Shown: positions 17,310 through 25,100 of the stretch, one piece after another
Position numbering within the stretch: position 1 is the first letter of the stretch
Layout of the letters: every line of letters begins with the position of its first letter
Origin: JOPF133 sp052144935
Lineage (GTDB): Bacteria; Acidobacteriota; Terriglobia; Bryobacterales; Bryobacteraceae
NCBI GenBank assembly: GCA_052144935.1
Contig: JBKQPR010000342.1
Span: 1 to 31,658 of the forward strand
Reading direction: 5' to 3'
DNA: 31,658 bases
The notes under the pieces: model-generated
Seen by the model: only the letters and a program-made list of their open reading frames with translations
Database searches by the model: none
Told to the model about the DNA's origin: nothing
Made by a program: the position numbers and the translations under genes

Positions 17310-17756
17310 ATGCATAAGCTTGCCCCCGTCGAAGACGCGAAGACGTTGTTCCACCAAGCCAAGGACTGGTCGCTCTGGCGATGGCTCATCGAGAAGAGAA
17401 GGGCGCGCACCACCGCGGACGCCGCCTGGGAGGCCCTGGAAGCCTGCGAAGAGAAGGTGAAGGCCGGATGGCCCGAGGAGTGGCAGCAGGCCTACCTCGA
17501 CCTTTCGGCCAACGGCCGTCGCAAGCCGCGGCGGCATGCGGCCCTCGATCCCGAGCTGAAGGAGGCGCTGGAGCGCTTACTGGAAGCCGATGAGGAGGCG
17601 CGCCAGGCCCACGAAGCGGCGGAAGCCCAGTTCGACGAGGCCGACCGCCGCCTGAGCACCACGATGGCCTGTGAAGGCGCGCAAATGGCGCTGGATGCGT
17701 GGGAGCTGCGCGAAAAGTTCATCCGCAAAGCCGAGGCTCTGGCAAGGAGGAAGTGA
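17310..17756 (+). CDS. Helical, highly charged protein of unknown function (148 aa)
   Basis: Starts at ATG 17310 (MHKLAPVEDAKTLFHQAKDW). An upstream non-ATG start at 17298 is less likely. The protein is rich in Ala, Glu, Arg and Lys and predicts long helices throughout, with heptad-like stretches (KEALERLLEADEEARQAHEAAEAQ and onwards) that may form a coiled coil. There is no signal peptide, membrane segment or catalytic motif. SLWRWLIEKRRAR near residues 26-38 is the most distinctive segment. Similar helical hypothetical proteins seem to exist in Acidobacteria, but I can assign no role. It converges on the PEP-CTERM gene. Confidence 0.72.
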   Translation: MHKLAPVEDAKTLFHQAKDWSLWRWLIEKRRARTTADAAWEALEACEEKVKAGWPEEWQQAYLDLSANGRRKPRRHAALDPELKEALERLLEADEEARQAHEAAEAQFDEADRRLSTTMACEGAQMALDAWELREKFIRKAEALARRK

Positions 17757-17865
17757 GCTGGCGGCAAACGTCCCGCGACAACGTGGCGCGCTGGTTCACG
17801 GCAAAGCACAATGTCACGCGGCCGGAAACCTGGTGCCCTGAGGTAGAAATCTAATTCGTTACGAA

Positions 17866-17888
17866 GCGGGCCGGTCTTCCCGGCCCGC
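17866..17888. terminator. GC-rich hairpin between convergent genes
   Basis: GCGGGCCGG (17866-17874), loop TCTTC, CCGGCCCGC (17880-17888): a perfect 9-bp stem 110 bases after the helical protein gene and 14 bases after the PEP-CTERM stop on the other strand. It is well placed for a bidirectional terminator. The usual T run is absent. Confidence 0.5.
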
Positions 17889-17901
17889 AAGATGGAGTGG
17901 A

Positions 17902-18678
17902 CTAGAGGGCGCGGGCCCTGCGGCGCGCGACGAGAGCCAGAATTGCGGTTCCCAGGCCCGCCAGAACGAGGGAGGCCGGTTCAGGAACCGAAGGGGGCGC
18001 TTGGGGGGTTACCGATACATCGTCAAAAGACCAGTAATTGTCGTCGTTCTGAAAACTGAAGAGCAGAGCCACCGATCCGGTACTACCGCCGAGCTGAGCG
18101 CTGGTAGGCGTGAATGTATACGAGTACGGGATGAATGAGCCGGAAGAAGACAAGTTGTTGGTTATTGTCGACAACGAAGCCAACGTAGACGTCAACGCGG
18201 TGTTATCGATTGAGGCGCTGAAGTCGTGATTATTGCTCGGGTTGGTAATGGGCGCCGAATCCTGTTCGAGAAAGAAGCTGATGGTGTATGTCGTACTGGC
18301 GGTCAGCACAAGATCTTGGTAGAGCGTCATAGGGGAGCCGATCGGGCCGGCGTAGAGGCCAAAATTTCCGCTGTTGGCGTCAATCGCATCCACGCCATAC
18401 CCGGAGCCGTCGAAACCGCCCGGAGGATTGATGGTATTCCCGCCCACGGTCCACCCGGTAAGGTCGCCGGTTTCGAATCCGCAGTTGATCACCAGATTTC
18501 CGGCCACCGCATTACAGCCCGACGGACTCTCGGTAACGGGGTGAATCGGGCCCACCAAGCCACTGCGCGGCGGTATCGTACTGGCGGTTGCCGTCGACGT
18601 CACCCCAATGACAGCGATCAAAACCATAGTCGCGGAAAAAAGTGGACGCATAGATGCTCCGAAACTGTTCGAAATCAT
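17902..18678 (-). CDS. PEP-CTERM sorted exoprotein
   Basis: 258 residues from ATG 18678, 11 bases after a strong AAGGAGG. An inner ATG at 18651 (MRPLFSATMVLIAVIGV) with a nearer GGAG is an alternative and gives a more typical signal peptide. The mature protein is Ser/Thr/Asn-rich. NLVINCGFETGDLTGWTVGG, with later DNYWSFDDVSVTP, has the shape of a carbohydrate-binding jelly-roll. The C-terminus, VPEPASLVLAGLGTAILALV followed by ARRRARAL, is a textbook PEP-CTERM signal: a PEP motif, a membrane helix and an Arg cluster. It should be processed by an exosortase during export, often in exopolysaccharide producers. No exosortase gene lies in the window. It follows the kumamolisin by 31 bases on the same strand. 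Confidence 0.9.
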   Translation of the reverse strand: MISNSFGASMRPLFSATMVLIAVIGVTSTATASTIPPRSGLVGPIHPVTESPSGCNAVAGNLVINCGFETGDLTGWTVGGNTINPPGGFDGSGYGVDAIDANSGNFGLYAGPIGSPMTLYQDLVLTASTTYTISFFLEQDSAPITNPSNNHDFSASIDNTALTSTLASLSTITNNLSSSGSFIPYSYTFTPTSAQLGGSTGSVALLFSFQNDDNYWSFDDVSVTPQAPPSVPEPASLVLAGLGTAILALVARRRARAL

Positions 18679-18709
18679 AGGTCAGTGTTCCTCCTTCAGT
18701 TGGCCCGCT

Positions 18710-20791
18710 TCAATATCCGTTCACGAAGTTGGCCGCATTCACCGTTCCGATGCCGGTAGCGAAGTCCCATCCCGTCCCGGTGCCGTAGGCGGGCAGATAT
18801 GAGCTATTCGATGTTGAAAGCACGCCGTACGTCCCGGACGGCAGATAACAATTGTTCGTACCCTCGCAGGGCACGTCCATGTCGCCTTGCGTGACGTCGT
18901 AAAAAATACAAGCGGCTCCCACGGTGTTTCCAAGGTTTGAGTTGCATTGGGCGAGGGTGGCGCCGCCATAGGTGGTGCCAGCCATCGCGTACATCCGGGA
19001 GAGCGGGTTGCCCTGGGAGACGCCGCCCTTCTTCTGAACTACCAGAGCCATGATTCCAGCCATGATCGGCGAAGAGACCGACGTTCCGCCGAAACCGGCC
19101 CACGAGCTGGGCGCTCCTGTGCATGACGCTCCGCCGTTGGGGATGTCGGAATAGCAGACCACGTAGTAATGGCCCCAAAGCCCGTTGGCGGCGAACAGCG
19201 AGACGTCCGGAATGTCGCGCTTCCCATCAGCCGGATTGCCGACAAAGCCGGTCTGGAACGATGGCTTCGAATAGACCGTACTCGGACCGCCGCTGCCTCC
19301 GACCACGTCCAGGAAACTGCTCCCGGGGCTGCTATTGCAAAAGCCGCTTGAGCCATAGGTCTGACTGTAACCTTCGAATAGCGCAACCAACAGACTCGCG
19401 CAAGAGTCGTTCCACGGGATCTCCCGGATGTAGGATTTGGCTGAATTGAAATACGTCCCATTCGTGCTGTTCCAGTAGGTGCCGGTACTGCCGTTATAGG
19501 TGTCGCCGAAATCCGTGCCTCCCACCGACACGTTGTAAGGTGTGGTTGTGAATCCACTGACCTGGATTCCATGCGTGGCAAACGCGTCGCCGTTGTCGGC
19601 GACGGCCGCTCCCTGGTCGCCGGAGGAAACGAAAAGGGAAACGCCTTCCGTGGCTGCGAGCGAGTAGAGGTCGCCGATGTATGTGTTGAACGCCGAGCCG
19701 AGGTCCGACTCCGGATCGCCATAGCTGATGCTCACGACGGCCGGCACCGCGCCTCCGTTGGTCAACATGTTCTGCAATGCAATGAAGCCGCCGAAATTGC
19801 TGGTGTTGGAGCAGGACGCCAGCACGATCGATGCGTTCGGGGCCGCAGCCGACGCCCACTCCGCGTCGAGGATCGCTTCGCCGTCGTCGCCGTTGACGCC
19901 GGGGTCGCTGCAAGCCTCAGCGCTGATTCCGCCGACGGCCGTACCGATACCAGGATGAACCTGAGTGAACGTGCCATACGGATAGGGTCTTGCCAGCCCG
20001 AATTCTTTGCGGAAGATACCCCAGTCGGCCGTGGTGTATACGTCGGTGTCTTCAATGACGACGATCGTCACGCCCTTGCCCGTATAGCTCGCGAACACGA
20101 GATTGAGATTGTAAATCGTGGCCAAATCGCCCGGCACGACCAGGTGGTAGGAACTGCTAACCGTGTAGTCCGTTCTGGGCGCGAGCATTTTCTTCGGCAT
20201 GAAGTTGTGAAGGGAGACGGGGCCGGCGACCACCGGCGCGAGCGCGGCCGGAATCTGCGGATCCCTCACATTGGCATAGTGGCGCTCCCCGTTCACGTCG
20301 AAGTAGTGGATTTCCGTGTGGAAGGCCTGCCGGATCTGGCCCGCCGTACCTGAGAAGTCGATGAGGGTTCCGTGCGGATACGCATGGTTGACCGTGAATC
20401 CGAAAGATTCGAGCCATCGCTGTACCGTCGCGATATCCTCCGGCGACGGGCCGAACTGGTCCCCGACCTGCCTCGCGGTCAGCCACTTGTGATAATTCGG
20501 GGAATTCGGAACCTGCTGCTCGGCCAGGAACTCTTCGAAGGCTTTTTGCTTCTCGGGCGGGCGCTTCAACTGCAGCCACACTCCGTCCATGCGAGTGCCG
20601 TCTGTCACCGGACCCCCGTCGTTCTCCGGACGGGCGGCGGGGTGCGTATTGCCGCGAAGCGCAACAAGATTGTGCTCATCAATCGGCTGAGTGATTAATG
20701 TCCGCGTCTGACCGCCCAGGTGCTGGTACGCGACTAAAGCCAATCCAATCGCCGCAGCGATCGTCAATACAGATCCGAACCTTCGAGACAT
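18710..20791 (-). CDS. Secreted pro-kumamolisin (S53 sedolisin-family acid serine protease)
   Basis: 693 residues from ATG 20791 with GGAGG 10 bases upstream. The N-terminal RRFGSVLTIAAAIGLALVAY is a signal or anchor. The activation propeptide covers about 50-215 (FEEFLAEQQVPNSPNYHKWL and GHxxGP-like QVGDQFGPSPEDI). The catalytic domain has Glu305 and Asp309 (GEAILDAEW), oxyanion Asp392 (SSGDQGA) and Ser571 in GGTSVSSPIMAG. This is the Glu-Asp-Ser triad of sedolisins, active at low pH outside the cell. A calcium site is suggested by FYDVTQGDM. Several Cys residues in the mature domain could form disulfides. These proteases are frequent in acidobacteria of acid soil. It is probably co-transcribed with the PEP-CTERM protein. 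Confidence 0.93.
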   Translation of the reverse strand: MSRRFGSVLTIAAAIGLALVAYQHLGGQTRTLITQPIDEHNLVALRGNTHPAARPENDGGPVTDGTRMDGVWLQLKRPPEKQKAFEEFLAEQQVPNSPNYHKWLTARQVGDQFGPSPEDIATVQRWLESFGFTVNHAYPHGTLIDFSGTAGQIRQAFHTEIHYFDVNGERHYANVRDPQIPAALAPVVAGPVSLHNFMPKKMLAPRTDYTVSSSYHLVVPGDLATIYNLNLVFASYTGKGVTIVVIEDTDVYTTADWGIFRKEFGLARPYPYGTFTQVHPGIGTAVGGISAEACSDPGVNGDDGEAILDAEWASAAAPNASIVLASCSNTSNFGGFIALQNMLTNGGAVPAVVSISYGDPESDLGSAFNTYIGDLYSLAATEGVSLFVSSGDQGAAVADNGDAFATHGIQVSGFTTTPYNVSVGGTDFGDTYNGSTGTYWNSTNGTYFNSAKSYIREIPWNDSCASLLVALFEGYSQTYGSSGFCNSSPGSSFLDVVGGSGGPSTVYSKPSFQTGFVGNPADGKRDIPDVSLFAANGLWGHYYVVCYSDIPNGGASCTGAPSSWAGFGGTSVSSPIMAGIMALVVQKKGGVSQGNPLSRMYAMAGTTYGGATLAQCNSNLGNTVGAACIFYDVTQGDMDVPCEGTNNCYLPSGTYGVLSTSNSSYLPAYGTGTGWDFATGIGTVNAANFVNGY

Positions 20792-20955
20792 CCGCTATGG
20801 TCCTCCGTTTGGGTTGCGGATTACCACCGGTTCAAACCCAAATGCACGCCGCTCCGCCCCGAGCGACAATTGAACCCTCCAACCGATGGATTACCGCCGC
20901 AAACTTTCGCTTCTCGCAAAGCTAGCACGGGTTTGGCGTGGAAGTCAACATGAAA

Positions 20956-20975
20956 ACGACGAGGTACGACGAGGT
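20956..20975. repeat. Tandem 10-base direct repeat
   Basis: ACGACGAGGT occurs twice back to back, 165 bases upstream of the kumamolisin start. It could be a regulator site or chance. Confidence 0.4.
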
Positions 20976-21130
20976 GAGCTTTAGTACTAAGACTTCCGTT
21001 AATCAATTGTTTTTACGGGGTTTACCGTAGATGCCACAGCACGGTCAAAAGTTTCGACAGCATTACTAACCCGCTGACGGCGGCGAGTCCGCGCTACCGC
21101 GAAACCGCGGGTCCCCTCCGGGCCCGGCGC

Positions 21131-21145
21131 CCGTCAGGGAGTGGT
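21131..21145. repeat. Short copy of the family-B dispersed repeat
   Basis: CCGTCAGGGAGTGGT here is identical to 15 bases inside the copy at 27812-27840 in the megasynthase gene and close to the copy at 29978-30004. Confidence 0.5.
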
Positions 21146-21180
21146 TCCCCGCCAGCGCACAAAATCTTGCGGCCGAAGAC

Positions 21181-22038
21181 CTAGCCGGACGCTCCATCCC
21201 AGCCAACGCGGGGAAGGCCACCGGAGGCGGAGTTGGCGGAGTCCTGGGTTCCTGCTGCGGATTTCCCGCCGGCCCAAGCGCATGTGCGGTTGGAGGGGCG
21301 CATCCCGCCGCGGTCCCCGCTCACGCCCGTCGCCAGCCTCCTGGCGTCAAGGTGAAGCGCGACGAGCCGGGGCGGTGGAGGATCTGCCACCACGGTCCGG
21401 ACTAGATCGCGCGCTTCGCGCCACCAGCCGCCAAAAGTCCTGCCGTCGGTCGCCACGGACAGCCGGCGCCACCGCTCGCCAGGCGTCTCGAGGAAGCCCG
21501 CCGGAGCAGCGTTCACCGAACGAGTGTCCGACCGAAGCCCGCAACCGAGAGCTTTCAGCGCGCTTTCCTTGGCACTCCACAGCAAGGTTACTACCCGATC
21601 CCGCCGGGCGGCCGGAGTCCGCGCCACCAGTTTCCGTTCGTCATCGGTGAAGTAATCGGCGAGAAATGCCGGGCTGCGCGGCTCGACCATTTCAAGGTCG
21701 CACCCCACCTCGACCGCGGCCGGCGCGATGGCGCACAACCCCGTGCCGCGGCTATGGCTGAGCGAAAGGGCCACAGGCGCCGGCCGGCCGTCGAGGAACA
21801 CCTCCGGCGCGCCCGATGGCGCCGGCCGCAACTCCAGTCCGGCCAGCGCCTCCCAATCGCGCGGCAGGTTCAAATACCCGGAGGCGGCGCATTTCGCCGT
21901 CCAGCGTCCCAGGCGCCAGTCGGCGCGCCGCTTGGGAATGCGCAACTCATCCAGGCGGGCACGTTCGCTCGCGCTGAGCCACCCATCCCCCAAGGGCACG
22001 TCGCTGTCGCTCTGTTCGAGCCAGTAGAGTGCTTGCAT
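21181..22038 (-). CDS. Sfp-type 4'-phosphopantetheinyl transferase
   Basis: 285 residues from ATG 22038 (MQALYWLEQSDSDVPLGDGW). The enzyme transfers phosphopantetheine from CoA to carrier proteins. The family motifs are present in order: VALSLSHSRGTGLCAIAP, then VGCDLEMVEPRSPAFLADYF (Mg-binding Asp and Glu) and LLWSAKESALKALGCGL (W-x-x-KES-x-x-K). The N-terminal RxxxGRWTAK pattern also fits. The body resembles the usual 220-240 residues, but about 45 extra C-terminal residues are Gly/Ala/Ser/Arg-rich and look like read-through sequence. It lies 118 bases downstream of the megasynthase on the same strand, so it presumably activates that enzyme's five carrier domains. Those carry Thr rather than Ser, so its acceptor specificity is a real question. 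Confidence 0.9.
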   Translation of the reverse strand: MQALYWLEQSDSDVPLGDGWLSASERARLDELRIPKRRADWRLGRWTAKCAASGYLNLPRDWEALAGLELRPAPSGAPEVFLDGRPAPVALSLSHSRGTGLCAIAPAAVEVGCDLEMVEPRSPAFLADYFTDDERKLVARTPAARRDRVVTLLWSAKESALKALGCGLRSDTRSVNAAPAGFLETPGERWRRLSVATDGRTFGGWWREARDLVRTVVADPPPPRLVALHLDARRLATGVSGDRGGMRPSNRTCAWAGGKSAAGTQDSANSASGGLPRVGWDGASG

Positions 22039-22047
22039 TGACGCATT

Positions 22048-22151
22048 GTTTTCACCGCGGAGCGGAGAAAACGGAGGAAGCGCAGAGAAGACCAATTTCT
22101 CTTGTCTTCTCCGCGCTTCCTCTGCGTTCTCTGCGTCTCCGCGGTGAAAAC
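22048..22151. repeat. Palindromic intergenic repeat, copy 2
   Basis: About 104 bases with ends GTTTTCACCGCGGAG and CTCCGCGGTGAAAAC in perfect inversion. Inner arms GAGGAAGCGCAGAGAAGAC and GTCTTCTCCGCGCTTCCTC pair with one mismatch. It is the second copy of the element at 857-959. It fills the gap between the megasynthase stop and the phosphopantetheinyl transferase start, and would form a strong hairpin in their shared transcript. Confidence 0.8.
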
Positions 22152-22156
22152 AGAAC

Positions 22157-25100
22157 CTACACCATCACACTCTCGGCCGCCGAGAACACCTGCGCGTCCA
22201 CGTCCTCGCGGAACGCCACCGTCCGGTAGCCGCTCACATGCAGGTACCGGTTGCCGGCCCGGTCGACCACGTCGGCGTCGAAGCTCCCCGCCGCCGGATC
22301 GGCAGTTACCACCGCGAACAGCGGACCGTCCGCAGTCTCCGGCGCGCGATAGAGCGAAACCCGATCGAGATGCCGCGGCAGGCCCATCCGGTGTTGTACG
22401 GCCATCTCCCACAGGCCCGCCGTCTGGAAGCAAAGCTCGATCAGCCGCGGTGCGATCGCCAGCGGTTGGCCGCTCGGGTGATGATTGTCAGGCAAGCCGG
22501 CCGCCATCTCGCCGACGGCGCCGTTCTCGTCCCACCACGCCCGCTTCACCACCCGGTAGGCCGGGCCATGGAAGTAGACGCGGTAGATGTCCTCCGCATC
22601 GATCGCCGGTCCGTGCGGCTCCCCTGGAACGGGACCGCCCGCCGTTTCGGGAAGTTCCTTCGCCAGGCGGACGCGGCCGGTGAAGTGGGTCTCGACCCGC
22701 GCTTCGGCCTGGTTGGCAAGGGTGCGCCGGCCGGTCAACCGGCAATCCGCGGCCAAGCCGTCGCCCTCGGGATGGAACCGCGCCTCGATGGTGACCGGGC
22801 GCGGCTCGCTGCGGTAAAACTTGAACGGCGCCAGAAACTCGACGTCCTCGACCGCTTCCACCTGCCAGCCGGGAGCGATCGATAACGCCGCTTCCGCGAA
22901 GCCCTCGATTCCCATCACGCCGGGCAGCACCGGGGTGCCGTCGATGCGGTGATCGTCGAGAAATGGTTGGACGGCGGGGTCGAGCGGCGTCTCCACCGTC
23001 ACGCGGCCGTCGAGATCCATGCCGACCGTGCCCCCAAGCAAGCCGCCGAGCATGGGGCCCGGCGCCACGGCCGATGCATCCAGCCCGCCCGTCGCATCCC
23101 ATTCCTGGAGAAGCGCGCCGAGCCGCCCGGCCACCACCACCTCGCCTCTCCCGGCGCCCGTGGTCAGCTCGCGCCGGATCCACGGAACACCGGCTTCGGG
23201 AGGCAGCATATCGATGCCGGCCATCTCCATGACCTTGGGGATCGATCCGCGCGTGGCCATTCCGATGCCGCCCCATGCGGTCCAGTCGATGGCGATGGCG
23301 CGCGTCGCGGGCCGCGTCCGCCGGAAGCTGGAGGCGATCTTGCATAACAGGTCGTTGGCGGAGCTGTAATCCGTCTGCCCCAAGTTGCCGAACCGGCCGG
23401 CGATCGAGCTGAAACCGACGATCGCCCCGAGAGGCATCTCGCCGATCGCGTGGAGCAGGTGGAACAGCCCGTCGCTCTTGACGTCGAACACCAGGTCGAA
23501 CTCGCGCGGGTCTTTATCCTTCAACAGATGACTGCGGTCGATCCCCGCGGCGTGCAGCAACACGTCGATGCGCCCGCTCCGCTCGCGGACGTCCGCGACG
23601 ATCTTCGCCACGGCTTCGCCATCCGTGAGGTTGACGCTGTAGTAGTGCGCCGTGCCGCCGGCCGCGCGCACCGCATCGATGGCGGCGCGGGCGGCCTGGG
23701 CGCGCTCCAGCACGGCCAGTTCTCTGTCTACCAGCGCCGGCGTGGCGCGCTCTCCCCGCGCCTGGATGCGCGCGAACAGGTCGCGTTTCAGCGCTTCCTT
23801 GTCGGTCGAGAAGCGCGCCAGGTCGGGATTGGCGGGGTCGGGCTCCGGCACCAGATCCAGCAGGTAGAATGTGCCGCCCGAGGCCGCCGCCAGGTCGGCG
23901 GTGATGGCGGACACGATACTGCCAGCGGCGCCGGTCACCAGGAAGACGCTATCCTTATTAATCGTCATGCCGGGTTGCCCGTCGGCGGCAGGGCGTTCCT
24001 CCAGGCCGACGGTCCAGCGGTGCGCGCCCCGGTAGCCGATCTCGATCGCGCCGGGATCGCGCAGAGTCTCGTCGATCAACAGGCCGGCGATCTCGGCCGC
24101 GCTACGGGCCGCTTCGAAATCGACGGCCTTCACCAGGGCGTCCGGCCGCTCCCGCTTATATGCCTTGGTGAAGCCGGTGACGGCGCCGCCCATAGGCGCG
24201 GTGGCTCCGGCCTCGCCGTAGCCGTGCTGCCCGCCAAGGCGCGTCGCCGAAATCAGGAATGTGCCCTGCGGCGCCACCTGGTCATACAGCGCCCGCATGG
24301 TGCGGCAGAACGCCTTAAGGCGGATATCGAGGGCCTCGTGCCAGGCGGCCAGCGTCATGCCGTGGAGGTCGCCCTCGTCATCCAGCGCGGGCAGCCAATA
24401 GACGCCCTGCACCGGCGCGGCGTCCGGGGAGGCGCCCAGCCCTTCCACTGTGTCGACCACTTCGACGCCCAGTGCTCGCAGCCTGCCGGCCAGCGCCTCG
24501 GCCACACCGGACCGGTCGGGCATGACCAACACGCGCCGCCCAGGCTCTAGCGATACGCCGGTTGGCTTGGACAAACCGAGCGGCGGGCGGAGAGCCGCAA
24601 CTGGCACGCGGCGCGGGATCGTCCCGGCCGCCTCGAAGGTTGCCAGTTCGCGGTGCGGCTCTTCCGCCCGCTCGGCTGCCGGCGGCGCGGCCACTGCGGC
24701 CCGCCGCTCCTCGGCAAATCGAATCACGTGCGCGAGCGTCGGGAAGTCGCGCAGCCGTAGCGTCTGCTCGCGAGGAATGTTGAAGGCTGCGCGCACCGAC
24801 GCGAACATCTCGGCCTGTTTGACGGTGTCGACGCCGAGGTCGGCCTCCAGGTCGAGATCCAGGTCCAGCATGTCTTTGGGGTAGCCGGTTTTCTCGGCCA
24901 CAATCTCGAGCACCTTCTCCCGGATGGCATCGTCCGTGTGGGCAGGCTGCGGGCCTGCAACCGCGTTCGGCTCTGGAGCCGCGAGCGGCGGCGTGGCGCG
25001 GGCACTCGTGCCTGGGTGCCCCTTGGGCCCGTCGAGACTCGTGCCGGAACCGGTCTCGACACCGGTTCGTGATTGTGACGCAGTGGCAAGGGCGGGCGTC

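Larger units (their letters stand above)
20792..21180. other. Intergenic region with short repeats
   Basis: About 390 bases between the kumamolisin start and the phosphopantetheinyl transferase stop. It contains a perfect tandem 10-base repeat (20956-20975), a small dyad TACGG/CCGTA (21014-21029), an AT-rich tract around 20980-21020 and a short copy of a dispersed repeat at 21131-21145. No gene is seen. The promoter of the kumamolisin operon should lie here. Confidence 0.45.

Noticed and set aside
23450..24550. Long plus-strand open frame opposite the ketoreductase part of the megasynthase
   Set aside because: High-GC shadow frame. The minus strand carries clear KR motifs across the same bases, and the plus translation has no family features.
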